From the NCBI RefSeq assembly GCF_001661345.1, contig NW_017962923.1, forward strand, positions 372,001 through 436,000: DNA of 64,000 nt, read 5' to 3'. Shown piece by piece: positions 18,616 to 28,389 of the stretch (position 1 is the first letter of the stretch; each line of letters opens with the position of its first letter). Source of the stretch: Ascoidea rubescens DSM 1968. Taxonomy: Eukaryota; Ascomycota; Saccharomycetes; Ascoideales; Ascoideaceae. Below the pieces are notes generated by a model that was not told the DNA's origin, did no database searches, and worked only from the letters and a program-made list of their open reading frames with translations. Made by a program: the position numbers and the translations under genes.

Positions 18616-19761
18616 TTAATTAGCAGTAAAATACATTTGATCTAAAGTATTATCTTCATATTCTGCTTCATCGTCGTATTCAACATCATATTCATCATCA
18701 TATTCATTATCATATTCATCATCATATTCACCATCACCATCACCATCACCATCATGTGAATCCTTTTGGTTGATCTCTTTATCAATATTTTGATGATAAT
18801 TGCTGTCTAAGTTTTTGTTATCAGAATCCTCTGATGGAAGATATTTAGTGATATTTTTTGAAGATAAATTGACCAAATGAAGCTCATTAAATTCGTCATT
18901 TGCTTTTTCATATCTTCTGTAAATATTTCCATTTATTGCTTTAATGTTTTTGCCAGTGTTATCAGAATATCTGTATATTGAGCCCGAGGAATAATCAGTT
19001 ACAATAATATTTTTAATAAACATAGAAAAGGGTCCTTGGTTATAATCTGTTAAACCGCCAGCCCAATTGATTGTGCCTTGAGGGTTGTCAGGATCACCAC
19101 CAGCCCATAAACCTAACAAGACAGCCATTGGAGATTGAGGATAACCATTAGAAATTGATTTATATAATGATCTAAATTCTTTGCCATCTATGTACCAAGT
19201 TAAAACATCTTCTGTCCAATCCAAAGTATAGTTATGATATATATTTGAGTGATTATCAGCAAAATGATTTAACCCAATTGAATTTTTTCCTTGAATGAAA
19301 AAATTCGATTGAATTTGATCTCTAAAATTTGAACCACCTAACCATTCCAAATCTATTTCATCTTTTGAATCACTTAAAAACATTAGACAAGATACTATAC
19401 CCTGACCTATAGCGGTTTTTAAGATTACCTCAATTTTTCCATACATAATGTAGAAATTAGACCTGATTGAAGGATTGTCCTTTTGTTTATGTAGAGATAT
19501 TTTTAAACCATCTTGAGAAGAGAAAGTGAAAGAGCCTCTTGGAGACCATATTGAAAAGTTAGGTTCTAGAATAGGAATTTTAGTAAAATCATTCAAAACA
19601 GTTGTTCCCAGTGGCACATTTGTATCGGGACAGGATTCAAAAGTTGGATCACAAATTTGATGTTCAAGGGAATAAGCAAAGAATATAAAATTTAAGATAT
19701 TAACAAAAAGCAAAGAAAAAAGTGATAGATATCGAGCAGGAAAAAACAAACCAGCTTCCAT
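18616..19761 (-). CDS. Second CRH-family GH16 transglycosylase with acidic tail and no GPI signal
   Basis: This tandem paralogue of the neighbouring CRH gene has 381 aa. It has a signal peptide (SLFSLLFVNILNFIFFA), ICDPTFESCPD, the core KDNPSIRSNFYIMYGKIEVILKT, the catalytic motif DEIDLEW and LGLWAGGDPDNPQGTINWAGG. The catalytic residues are kept, so the enzyme may be active. Instead of a Ser/Thr stalk and hydrophobic GPI signal, it ends in a run of Asp/Glu/Tyr (repeated DEYDNEYD-like units from a 12-15-bp DNA repeat) and the polar LDQMYFTAN. It may therefore be secreted or held non-covalently, or the annotated 3' end may have been altered by repeat expansion. Start is the ATG at 19761. Confidence 0.9.
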   Translation of the reverse strand: MEAGLFFPARYLSLFSLLFVNILNFIFFAYSLEHQICDPTFESCPDTNVPLGTTVLNDFTKIPILEPNFSIWSPRGSFTFSSQDGLKISLHKQKDNPSIRSNFYIMYGKIEVILKTAIGQGIVSCLMFLSDSKDEIDLEWLGGSNFRDQIQSNFFIQGKNSIGLNHFADNHSNIYHNYTLDWTEDVLTWYIDGKEFRSLYKSISNGYPQSPMAVLLGLWAGGDPDNPQGTINWAGGLTDYNQGPFSMFIKNIIVTDYSSGSIYRYSDNTGKNIKAINGNIYRRYEKANDEFNELHLVNLSSKNITKYLPSEDSDNKNLDSNYHQNIDKEINQKDSHDGDGDGDGEYDDEYDNEYDDEYDVEYDDEAEYEDNTLDQMYFTAN

Positions 19762-19942
19762 TTTTAATACAGAATATAATGAATGGAAAACAACAAAAAC
19801 CAGATTTACATGCTCAAGAGAATATAAACAGATTCATATTTTGAGCAGACACAAACAAATCAACGCCAAAAAAGGCACATTTAATGAGCTTATATCTTAT
19901 GCAACAGTATGAACATATATGCATATGATAGATTAAAAATAA

Positions 19943-20016
19943 CGACCTCGGAGAGGATCGAACTCTCGATCTTAAGATTAACAGTCTTACGCCTTAACCA
20001 GCTTGGCCACGAAGTC
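19943..20016 (-). tRNA. tRNA-Asn (anticodon GTT)
   Basis: The reverse complement begins GACTTCGTGGCCAAGCTGG and folds into a standard cloverleaf with anticodon loop CTGTTAA, B box GTTCGATCC and discriminator G. It closely matches yeast tRNA-Asn. There is no intron. Confidence 0.97.
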
Positions 20017-20259
20017 AATTTATAGCTTCTAAAATTATTTCAAGTAAATTTAAAAAAATATTATTTTTTCTGGTAGCCGTGTTGAAAATTCAAATTCAGA
20101 AATGAGGACGATTTTGTCATTTTTGAATTTACAAAAAAAACTTGAAAAAAAAACAACAGATAAATAATTCAAACAGACTAAAAACTTTTTTGCTTGCCTG
20201 TTTTTTGTTTAGTTATTTATAAGATATTAATTATTTTATTTTTTGAATCTCGTTTTAAA

Positions 20260-21948
20260 ATGCAAGCACCAGTTGTATTTTTAAGTAAGTATTTTATCAC
20301 TATTAACCAACAATGGTTCATTTTGCCTTCCTTTCATGGATTTTTAACTGACATTTGTTTTATTACCACAATAGATTCTTCAATTACCAGACAAACTGGT
20401 CGTGAAGCTCAAACTGCTAACATTACAGCTGCAAAGGCTGTTGCTGATATTATTCGAACCTGTTTGGGTCCTAAAGCAATGCTTAAAATGATATTGGATC
20501 CGATGGGTGGAATTGTTTTAACAAATGATGGCCATGCAATTTTGAGAGAAATTGATGTCTCTCATCCTGCTGCAAAATCAATGATTGAGTTAAGTAGAAC
20601 TCAAGATGAAGAAGTTGGTGATGGTACAACATCAGTTATTATTTTAGCTGGTGAAATATTGGCTCAAACTTTTCCTTATATTGAAAAAAATATTCATCCA
20701 ATTATTATAATTCGAGCTTTAAAATTAGCATTGAATGATTCGTTAGATTTTATACATCAAATTTCGGTTCCAATTGATCTTTCCAATGAATCAGAATTAT
20801 TAAATTTAATTAAATCAACTATCGGAACTAAATATATCTCTAAATGGAGTGATCAAATGTGCAAATTAGCTTTACAAGCTGTTAGAGCGGTTTCAATCAA
20901 CTATAATGATGGTCATAAAGAAATTGATATTAAAAGATATGTCAGAGTGGAAAAGATTCCTGGTGGAGAAATTGAAGATTGTCAATTCATAAATGGTTGT
21001 ATTTTAAATAAAGATATTACTCATCCAAAAATGAAAAGGTATATTGAAAATCCAAGAGTTATATTATTAGATTGTCCTTTAGAATATAAGAAAGGTGAGT
21101 CTCAAACTAATATTGAAATTACTGAAGAAGATCACTGGAATAGAATTTTACAAATTGAAGAAGAACAAATTAAAAATTTATGTGATGAATTATTAAAATT
21201 CAAGCCAGATTTAATTTTGACAGAAAAGGGAGTATCTGATTTAGCTCAACACTATCTTTTGAAAGGTGGCGTTACAGTATTAAGAAGAGTTAAAAAGTCA
21301 GATAACAATAGGATTGCTAGAGTTACTGGTGCAACGATTGTTAATCAAGTTGATGATTTAAAAGACTCAGATGTTGGTATAAATTGTAAATTATTCAAGA
21401 TTGAATTAATTGGAGATGAATATTTTACATATATTTTATCCAAAGATTCTGAGATTTCAAAAGCTTGTACAATTTTATTGAGAGGACCATCAAAGGACAT
21501 TATAAATGAAATTGATAGAAATTTACAAGATGCAATGGCAGTAACTAGAAATGTTTTCTTGGAACCATCATTGTCGCCAGGAGGTGGAGCAACTGAGATG
21601 GCAATTTCAATAAAGTTGTTAGAAAATTTGTCCAAAATCGAAAATATACAACAATTGCCTTATAAGGCAGTTTCAGATGCGCTAGAAATCATTCCAAGAA
21701 CATTAATTCAAAATTGTGGTAAAAATCCAATTAGAATATTGAGTAAGTTAAGAAGCGAACATAGTAAAGGAAATTATACTATGGGTATTGATGGAGATAC
21801 AGGAGATATTGTTGATATGAAGGATTATGGAATTTGGGAGCCCGAAGTTGTTAAACAACAAAGCATTAAAACAGCTATTGAAAGTTCCTGTTTATTATTA
21901 AGAATCGATGATATTGTTAGTGGTATTCGTAAAGATGAAAGAAAATGA
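20260..21948 (+). CDS. CCT3: Chaperonin CCT subunit gamma (TCP-1 gamma), one intron
   Basis: Cct3 is one of eight subunits of the cytosolic TRiC/CCT chaperonin that folds actin and tubulin. Exons are 20260-20284 and 20375-21948, with a 90-bp intron (GTAAGT ... AACTGAC ... ATAG). Splicing gives MQAPVVFLNSSITRQTGREAQ, matching the family start, and a 532-aa protein of normal length. Group-II chaperonin landmarks are all present: RTCLGPKAMLKMILDPMGG, LTNDGHAIL, EEVGDGTTSVIILAGE, LSPGGGATEMAIS and GNYTMGIDGDTGDI. Reading through the intron also stays open. The last 157 codons and the 3' flank are repeated, inverted, at 38969-39442. Confidence 0.96.
   Translation: MQAPVVFLSKYFITINQQWFILPSFHGFLTDICFITTIDSSITRQTGREAQTANITAAKAVADIIRTCLGPKAMLKMILDPMGGIVLTNDGHAILREIDVSHPAAKSMIELSRTQDEEVGDGTTSVIILAGEILAQTFPYIEKNIHPIIIIRALKLALNDSLDFIHQISVPIDLSNESELLNLIKSTIGTKYISKWSDQMCKLALQAVRAVSINYNDGHKEIDIKRYVRVEKIPGGEIEDCQFINGCILNKDITHPKMKRYIENPRVILLDCPLEYKKGESQTNIEITEEDHWNRILQIEEEQIKNLCDELLKFKPDLILTEKGVSDLAQHYLLKGGVTVLRRVKKSDNNRIARVTGATIVNQVDDLKDSDVGINCKLFKIELIGDEYFTYILSKDSEISKACTILLRGPSKDIINEIDRNLQDAMAVTRNVFLEPSLSPGGGATEMAISIKLLENLSKIENIQQLPYKAVSDALEIIPRTLIQNCGKNPIRILSKLRSEHSKGNYTMGIDGDTGDIVDMKDYGIWEPEVVKQQSIKTAIESSCLLLRIDDIVSGIRKDERK
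20285..20374 (+). other. Spliceosomal intron of CCT3
   Basis: Donor GTAAGT, branch-like AACTGAC at 20346-20352 and acceptor AATAG. Removal restores the conserved CCT3 N-terminus. Its length of 90 divides by three with no stop, so retention would not be caught by a premature stop. Confidence 0.85.
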
Positions 21949-22122
21949 AGAAATAGAACATGAGATAGGAAAAATAACAATTCTAAATTGATTTGCTCCA
22001 TAAATGAAATTATATATATTAATAATTGTAATAAATAAAGAATTAATTGAAAAAAAAAAAAAAAAAAAAAGAAAAAAGAAAAGGATTAAATCACAGCACG
22101 ATGATGAAGATATATTAGTGAA

Positions 22123-22839
22123 TTACTGGTAAATTTCTTTATTATTTTTATTAAATTGAATGTCATTTGAGAAATTATTAAAATTTTCAATATTTTCGAT
22201 ATTTTCGATATTTTCGATATTTTCAATATTTTCAATATTTTCAATATTGGCAGGATTATCAGCGTTTTCAGTACTATCAATGTTGAATTCTGGGAAAGCA
22301 TCAAAGTCTTTAAGATTCTGTGAAGCAGAAGAAGAATCTTCAGATAGAACTTGATTGATTTTATTTATTATAGTGTCACATTGATCATCAGTAAATCTTA
22401 AATCACACTCCTCAACCAAAGAATATAAATGAACAACAGATGTAGGCAAGAAATTGATGATTTGTAATTTTTCAATCTTTTCTAAATGATAGTTATTTAA
22501 GTGAAGTAAAATTGATTTGAGTTTTTGTTCATTTAGTTTTGTAGTTGTATCAAACTTTTGGAAGTAATCTGTCAAATTTTTAGCTAGAGACTCCAAGTTT
22601 GAATTACCATTGTATCTTTTTGTGTATCTTTTATTGCTATTTAGAGTGTCGTTGGAGGCGAAATCCCATTCATTTTCTGCTTTGATGTCTTCGATATGCT
22701 GAAAAACTTCAAAATTGGATAAAAACTTATCTCTAGCGACTTCGATCTACAAAAGGACAAGTTAGTTGTAATTGAAAAACCTGAATGGAAATGGAAATGG
22801 CAGAAACTAGAAAAGCCCCAGTTATTTACATACTTTCAT
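22123..22839 (-). CDS. RPC17: RNA polymerase III subunit Rpc17 (C17), left copy, one intron
   Basis: C17 pairs with C25 to form the Pol III stalk used in initiation with TFIIIB. Exons on the minus strand are 22839-22834 (only ATG AAA) and 22746-22123. The 87-bp intron has donor GTATGT, branch ACTAAC and acceptor TAG. The spliced product starts MKIEVARDKFLSNFEVFQHI and is 209 aa. Its strongest match to the family is KIEKLQIINFLPTSVVHLYSLVEECDLRF, near-identical in pattern to yeast Rpc17. A C-terminal extension holds tandem Asn-Ile-Glu triplets from a 9-bp DNA repeat. It is tail to tail with CCT3 and downstream of IPK1 on the same strand. Confidence 0.92.
22185..22250. repeat. 9-bp tandem repeat in RPC17, left copy
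   Basis: Repeats of ATATTTTCG/A encode Asn-Ile-Glu triplets near the Rpc17 C-terminus. The same array, unchanged in number, is in the right arm. Confidence 0.85.
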
Positions 22840-22904
22840 TGCTGTTGATTCATAAAAGTGGAAGCAAAAAACAGAGCAACAGATAAATCAACAAAAAGAC
22901 GATG

Positions 22905-24089
22905 TTACCCGGACAGAATCGTGGGAATTGCTTCTTTTGCTTCATTTTCTGGTAGCAAAACACAACAGGGTTGGCCATAATGGACATCGATAGTGTTGTA
23001 CCAATCACCAGCAACCAAAGAACTCTCTTTTGCCTTCCATTGCCTCCACTTTCCTGCTATGTCTTTCAAGTCTAGGTCCACAAGCGAGATTTCAATACAA
23101 TAGAACCTGTTCTGCCACTTGTAGGCAATTTGGTGATGGCCAACAGCTTTATGGTAAGTGCTGCTGCTGCTGCTTGTGTCTAGGTCTATCAATAGGTAGC
23201 CGGCAGTGTCGACTATTCTGTAAAACTTGATGAACACAGTGACATCTCGCAAGGTCATTTTCAAATTTAGATCATTGATCGCCTGTTTGTTGTTTTCACT
23301 GTTCATAAACTCTTCACTTAAATTGAGTATCATGTTATGGGTCGTTGGGCGCTGATAAAGCGATAGCATGTTTAAGATATTTTTATCGTTATAGTTGAAA
23401 TAATCGAACAATATATTTTTAGCTATTTCGGTGCTATCGACAACAATGTCGTTATTGCTATCATTCGAGATTGGAAACATATTTTTAAGGGTTTGTTTTA
23501 AATTCGAGTCCTTGAATTTTATAAGCTCGTTAAAACAGAAGCATTTCTTGGTTATCTTTTTTGTCATTCTATTATAGGCACAGTTTCGACAATAGTTTGT
23601 ATCTATTGAATCCTTATACAACCATTTGGGTTTCATTTCAATCACCATAAGTGGAAAATCTCCACTATCACAGGTGGTATTGATAAACAATTTGAGAAAC
23701 TTTGAATATTTTGTCTTTTTTGTGTGTTCATTAGTAACCAAATGATTATCGATTAGCATTCCATATCTTTCATCAAGATTAATTGAGCAATGGTTTTTGA
23801 AAGTATTTGTCAAGGCTTCCGTAAAGACAGTGGGCAATTCGATCAACTCGAAGTTGTTATTGACGATGTATTCCCGTAGGTTGCATAAGCTCCGGTCTGC
23901 AACAAAACTGGCGTGAATGGAGTCGAAAACTTCAGCTGTTGAAATATAGGAAGCACTTTGATGGTGCTGGCCAATGAGTCGAACCCGCAACACTCTGTGG
24001 AGATACTTCGTGTTGTTCCCAACATATTTGAAAACGGCATTGGCCATTCCGTTGTCGAGATATTCCCATTCGTCGGCAAACAAGTCCAT
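22905..24089 (-). CDS. IPK1: Inositol-pentakisphosphate 2-kinase, left copy
   Basis: Ipk1 phosphorylates InsP5 on the 2-position to give InsP6, needed for mRNA export through Gle1/Dbp5. The 394-aa chain has the family's motifs in order. The N-terminal nucleotide-binding part is EWEYLDNGMANAVFKYVGNN with VLRVRLIG. The central signature is MVIEMKPKWLYKD, followed by CRNCAYNRMTK. A C-terminal FIKFYRIVD ... YLLIDLD region matches the substrate/metal part of the fold. The C-terminus is less conserved. Start is the ATG at 24089. It lies 65 bp upstream of RPC17 on the same strand. An identical copy lies at 36828-38012, so the genome appears to carry two intact IPK1 genes. Confidence 0.93.
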   Translation of the reverse strand: MDLFADEWEYLDNGMANAVFKYVGNNTKYLHRVLRVRLIGQHHQSASYISTAEVFDSIHASFVADRSLCNLREYIVNNNFELIELPTVFTEALTNTFKNHCSINLDERYGMLIDNHLVTNEHTKKTKYSKFLKLFINTTCDSGDFPLMVIEMKPKWLYKDSIDTNYCRNCAYNRMTKKITKKCFCFNELIKFKDSNLKQTLKNMFPISNDSNNDIVVDSTEIAKNILFDYFNYNDKNILNMLSLYQRPTTHNMILNLSEEFMNSENNKQAINDLNLKMTLRDVTVFIKFYRIVDTAGYLLIDLDTSSSSSTYHKAVGHHQIAYKWQNRFYCIEISLVDLDLKDIAGKWRQWKAKESSLVAGDWYNTIDVHYGQPCCVLLPENEAKEAIPTILSG

Positions 24090-25841
24090 TTTGCTGGCAG
24101 CTCAGCTTTCTTTTTTGGAGAAGGCAGTTTATGTTTGCGGTACTCGTCCTAATTATATCTTAATTATAGACGGTTCTTTAGCAGTTTGATTGACTGATTG
24201 ATTGTTTGATTGACTGATTGATTGTTTGATTGTTTTGTTTGAATATGCAGTGATAATGCAGTGTGAGAATAATTCGCAAAACATTTTTACCACATCCAAG
24301 GCTCGTAGGACGGAGCAAGAGGCCTGTCGCTTCCGGAAACCACGACGACAGCAGGGATCTGCAGCTCGATCCAGACGCACGAGCCTGGGTGCATTCCGGT
24401 GCTGCAGAAGAGTGGGCTGTTTGGAGAAACAGTTGAGGAAGGCAAGCATTTTGAAGAATATATAAAGGCAAAGGAAAAGTCCCTTTCGCTGCTCAAGAAA
24501 CATTGTTCAATCAATACAATAAGTCAATCTATATCATGAACCAATCTATATCATGAACCAATCTATATCATGAACCAATCTATATCATGAATCAATCGAT
24601 ACAATGAATTTGAAATAGCTTATAAATTCCTATGGTATAACTGCATTTTAATGTAATGTGTTGCTGATGTTTGCTATTTGGGATATAATTACTTTAAAAT
24701 CGGTATTCTGGGTTTTCTTTGAAAACATCATCCCTTTAAAAGCAGAATGCTTAAACTTCTGGTTAGTAAGTAATATAAACTGTCTTTCAAAAGTGATTTC
24801 TTGATGTTGTTTTAATGTTACATTGATTAAAGGTCAGGATGAATTATGGCCTTCAAATACAAGTTGCAGATATCAAAACCATCTAAATAGCAGCTATTTG
24901 CTCTCAAATAGTTAGGATGTTAGAATAAGATAATGGTGAATCATTTGATATTATTTTAAAGACTTCATTTAATTGCGTTGCTTTGGTTTTAAATTAAGTT
25001 TGTAAGATTTGATGTGTTTGGATTGTTTTCCAACCCAGATTATTTTGGTTTTAAAATGGTATTGTTAAATATTATCTATTAATGAAATACTAGTCTTTAA
25101 TTCGATTAGTTGTTTCTTTACTTATCATTCTATCAATTATTTCCGTCTTTGACATTCAAAATTTAGTTTTAATTGTTTTGTTGACACATAAGTGTTTGAG
25201 ACTACTAATATTGTGTTTTCCCGAGTATTATTCATTAGAAGATCCAAAACCATACAATGGGTATTAGTGTGATCATATTTTTGCTTCTTTTACTGGTATG
25301 TTCCGCAACTTGAAAAGAACTGATAAATATGTTTTAAATATATTTTGATGGTTCTTAGTATGGTAAACGGGCCGGATTAGAAGTCGAAAGTGGTCATGTA
25401 TAAGCTATGCTCATTGGGTGAGTAATTACAGAGGTCTCAATATAAGTAGATGTTGGTATTTTTTACTTAATGTAATTTAATAAATATATCACATATCTCT
25501 AAGTAATTACTAAACATAACTTGTTCACTGTTGATTTCACTCGGTATATATTTCTCTGAAATGTATTTGTATTTTTTCAGTACGGTGTCTGTTTGCTTGC
25601 ATATAAAGCAAGTTGCACAAAATAGAGAAGGACTGAAAAGAGATATTGCATTGGGATTTTTAAATCCAGCAGAACACAGTTGGGTTTTCAGAAAAGAGGT
25701 GTGTCGTTTATTAAACATGTACCAGACATTTGGTAACAAAAAATAGCAGGAGAAAACAGTAATAATTGCAATTATTGATTGATAACCAGGCAGATTAAAT
25801 ATGTAAAGAATAAACACAGGCCCTCTTGTGAATTGAAAAAT
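24090..25841. other. 1.75-kb non-coding spacer between IPK1 and tRNA-Val, left arm
   Basis: The region next to IPK1 carries TTGATTGA/TTGATTGT repeats (about 24182-24232). Next comes a GC-rich patch at 24298-24420 that keeps several frames open by chance, then five 17-bp repeats (24524-24608). The rest is AT-rich without a credible frame: a 116-codon open frame at 25467-25817 has no ATG start. It probably contains the IPK1 promoter; nothing else is recognisable. Confidence 0.6.
24524..24608. repeat. 17-bp tandem repeat, five units, left arm
   Basis: Units of CCAATCTATATCATGAA are head to tail; the first and last are diverged. The matching array in the right arm is at 36309-36393. Confidence 0.9.
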
Positions 25842-25914
25842 GGTCTGTTGGTCTAGTGGTGACGACGCTTCGTTTACACCGAAGAGATCCCGAGTTCGAA
25901 CCTCGGACAGATCA
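25842..25914 (+). tRNA. tRNA-Val (anticodon TAC), left copy
   Basis: The 73-nt gene starts GGTCTGTTGGTCTAGTGGT and ends with the paired ACAGATC plus discriminator A. The anticodon loop TTTACAC reads TAC, and the B box is GTTCGAACC. There is no intron. A T-run follows at once as Pol III terminator. Confidence 0.97.
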
Positions 25915-26037
25915 TCTTTTTGTCACCAACAATACCAATCACTTGGCGCCACTCGTATGGGTTGCGTCCTACAATCCCACTGCTGCCTTTCTGCACGAGA
26001 TGACCTGGAAAATTTTGGCCAGAAGATATAAATTTAG

Positions 26038-26745
26038 TCCTTTAATTCAATTAAAGGAAGAGGAAAGAGAAGCAATGGAACGAGAAACAGCTGATTAACA
26101 AATTTTCTGCTGCATAAACAGTTCATGTAATCATACCACTAACTATTGTATGGTAGATAACTTTTATTCTAGCGTTTTTAGAAGAGTGAGACATCTGATA
26201 TTTGAATTTCAAAACTAGTTCTTTCTTTCAATTTGATTGTACTTTATTATTTTGTTATATATTGAATTGCCATTACATAATTAGCTGCTTTAGTGCATTT
26301 TAATATGATTTTTCTTAACTCTAATAATAATTAATAAAATATTTTCCAAATTCGTAATAATACTTTGTCTGCTTTGTCTACTTTACATTTTTTTTCTCTT
26401 TTCTTAATTTTTACCAAGTATGGTGAAATCACAAACCATATAAGCAATGTCAATATATAAATTTATGGATTTTGAAATATTATATTTTCTGGTTGTAAGG
26501 GTTTTTTCTCAAATTGTTAGGAATTGTCAGGAATTGTTAGGACTGCCTTTATTTTTAGTCGAGTTTGCACCTTTGCAAGACAGCAGTTATTAAACGTTTA
26601 TTTTCAAAGATATGATAGAGAGCTAACTAATTGTATGTTTTTATGGATATAGAAATTACTAGAAAATATAATAGAAAATATAATAAAAAACATAATAGAA
26701 AACAATATTCACATTATTATTTAATAATTGAATCTGGATAGCCTG
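26038..26745. other. Spacer between left arm and PLP-enzyme gene
   Basis: AT-rich non-coding DNA. It holds a 21-bp sequence (26072-26092) shared in direct orientation with 34765-34785 at the other end of the spacer. It also holds a short AATTGTTAGG/AATTGTCAGG repeat near 26513-26542 and AGAAAATATAAT repeats near 26660-26702. No gene is seen. Confidence 0.55.
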
Positions 26746-28389
26746 TTATTTTGTATTGGTCAACAAGATACAATTATCTGACTTCCATCTGGGTAAGTTT
26801 TCTTTACTCCATTCGATAAATCCGCCGCTGATATTATAAACATTTTCTATTCCATTATCAATTAAAATTGTTGTTGAAATGACTGATGAATTGCCTGAGT
26901 AACAAATATTGAATATTTTTTTCCCTTGAAGATCATTATTTTGCATGAATTCTTGCAATATTAGTTTTAAAGAATTATATTCAGTTTGAAGTACATTTGT
27001 ATCGATTAACGGATTATTAGTATTGCCATTATCGATATCTATATTGATTGAATTCAAGATGTGAAGCTCTTTAAAATTTTTGTTATCTCTAATATCAAAA
27101 ATAATAATATCATCATTAACACATTTTTTGTGTTTATTATAAATAATTTTATATGCATCAATTGGTTTCAAGTTAATCTTTTTATCAGCAAGAATATCAT
27201 TGATTCTGTTTATCATTTCAATTGGTAGATTTTGTTTTTTTTGCAATAAATATTCATTTTCAATCTTTGGAAAATTTTCTTTACCTAAATATTTAAAATA
27301 CTCGTCAATGTAAACAAACGGTTGGTCGCAACAAATGAAAACGCAGTTGACTGTTTTATTATCTTGTTTGAGAAGATTTTGAAGTTCTTTTAACTGACCA
27401 TTTCCTTTAATTTCATTTAAATAATTTAATAAACCTTTGTATGTAAATCCACTGGAAGGCCCAACTAAAATGCCCTTTCTGCATAGTTCTAAAGAATGTT
27501 TGTATGAATCTTTTGTACCAATTTGTTGAATCGAATCACAGCTTTCGTTCCAATTGAATTTAATTGAATCTAGTAAATTGAGTGTTCTTGGCCCAGGAAC
27601 CGGATTATTTGGTAATCTAACAACCCCAATTGTTTTAAATAATGGATCTTTCGTTTCATTTTTGTTGCTGTTATTAAGTTTATTATAGCAGCTTTTCAAA
27701 TAAGTTGATGTACCAACTAATGAACCTGAAGTACCTAAACCACAAGCAAACAAGTTCAAGTCCAAGTTAAGTGATTCCAACTGCCTAACAATTTGTGGTG
27801 CTGTCCATTTATAATGAGCTGAAGGATTTAAATCGTTTTCATACTGATTCAAATTCAAATAGTTTTCATGTTTACTTGATAATTTTTTAGCTATATTAAT
27901 TCCAGAGTTCAAGTCATTGGGATTGGGGCAAATTGGTTCATCGTTAATAATGCAGTTGACATCGAAAAATTGCAATTGCTTTAATTTTGCAGGAGATATT
28001 TCGTTGGAGACTATGGCTTTTGTGTTGTTAATACCCAACAATTTGCCTATGATTGACAAAGAAAACACTGTATTCCCAGAAGAGTTTTCAATTAGTGTGT
28101 CGATTTTAGATAAATCAATCGCCTGGTTATTATGGTTAAGATTAGAGCTAAGATTTTCGCAATCAAGACTTTGGCAATTAGGTTTTTGCTTACCAGTCAA
28201 CTGTAGAAGCATGTTATAAGCAGGCAACGATTTGACATTGGCCATGGGAAGACATTGCATCAACTTTGCGAATATCCTGACGTTGTCGTCTTTGAAAGGA
28301 TGGAGAGGAATCTCAACCAAAGGAGTTGGGGGCAAGTTGTCTGGATTGAAGTAGTCCAAGATCGAAGTGTCACCATGGAAGACGTTCAT
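26746..28389 (-). CDS. Cysteine-synthase-like PLP protein fused to a rhodanese domain
   Basis: The N-terminal ~400 residues have the fold-type-II PLP pattern. The schiff-base lysine region is LPMANVKSLPAYNML, the substrate loop ENSSGNTVFSLSIIG, the phosphate-binding GLGTSGSLVGT and a second Gly/Ser loop GPSSGF. The last ~130 residues form a rhodanese domain (IIFDIRDNKNFKELHILNSINI; active-site loop ICYSGNSSV with Cys; ISGGFIEWSKENLPRW). This resembles the fungal Mcy1-type cysteine-synthase-like proteins of the mitochondrial outer membrane, with an added sulfurtransferase module. From the ATG at 28389 it is 547 aa. The frame is open upstream to 28497 and there encodes a very hydrophobic segment (FFLALLVLLSLLSSSF) with no ATG. 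That suggests either a near-cognate start or a missed exon supplying a membrane anchor. Whether it makes cysteine is uncertain. Confidence 0.85.
   Translation of the reverse strand: MNVFHGDTSILDYFNPDNLPPTPLVEIPLHPFKDDNVRIFAKLMQCLPMANVKSLPAYNMLLQLTGKQKPNCQSLDCENLSSNLNHNNQAIDLSKIDTLIENSSGNTVFSLSIIGKLLGINNTKAIVSNEISPAKLKQLQFFDVNCIINDEPICPNPNDLNSGINIAKKLSSKHENYLNLNQYENDLNPSAHYKWTAPQIVRQLESLNLDLNLFACGLGTSGSLVGTSTYLKSCYNKLNNSNKNETKDPLFKTIGVVRLPNNPVPGPRTLNLLDSIKFNWNESCDSIQQIGTKDSYKHSLELCRKGILVGPSSGFTYKGLLNYLNEIKGNGQLKELQNLLKQDNKTVNCVFICCDQPFVYIDEYFKYLGKENFPKIENEYLLQKKQNLPIEMINRINDILADKKINLKPIDAYKIIYNKHKKCVNDDIIIFDIRDNKNFKELHILNSINIDIDNGNTNNPLIDTNVLQTEYNSLKLILQEFMQNNDLQGKKIFNICYSGNSSVISTTILIDNGIENVYNISGGFIEWSKENLPRWKSDNCILLTNTK

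Larger units (their letters stand above)
21475..26037. repeat. Left arm of a 4.56-kb inverted duplication
   Basis: This segment recurs in inverted orientation at 34784-39442. It contains the CCT3 3' third, RPC17, IPK1, about 1.7 kb of spacer and tRNA-Val. Every open frame I compared is identical between arms. Position sums are 60821 near tRNA-Val and 60917 further out; the 96-bp difference is the N plus a repeated 95 bp in the right arm. The inner boundary is sharp at 26037/34784 and the outer at 21475/39442. Confidence 0.95.

Noticed and set aside
24153-24514. Several 75-116-codon frames on both strands in the IPK1 upstream region (also 36403-36764)
   Set aside because: They overlap each other in a GC-rich patch and run into TTGATTGA repeats; no conserved motif, and the position fits the IPK1 promoter.
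25467-25817. 116-codon frame beside tRNA-Val (and its copy at 35004-35354)
   Set aside because: It begins with GTG rather than ATG, has no recognisable domain, and its first Met is well inside.
25300-25841. Possible solo LTR next to tRNA-Val
   Set aside because: tRNA-flanking spacers often hold LTRs, but I could not find matching TG...CA ends with a short target-site duplication, so no element is called.
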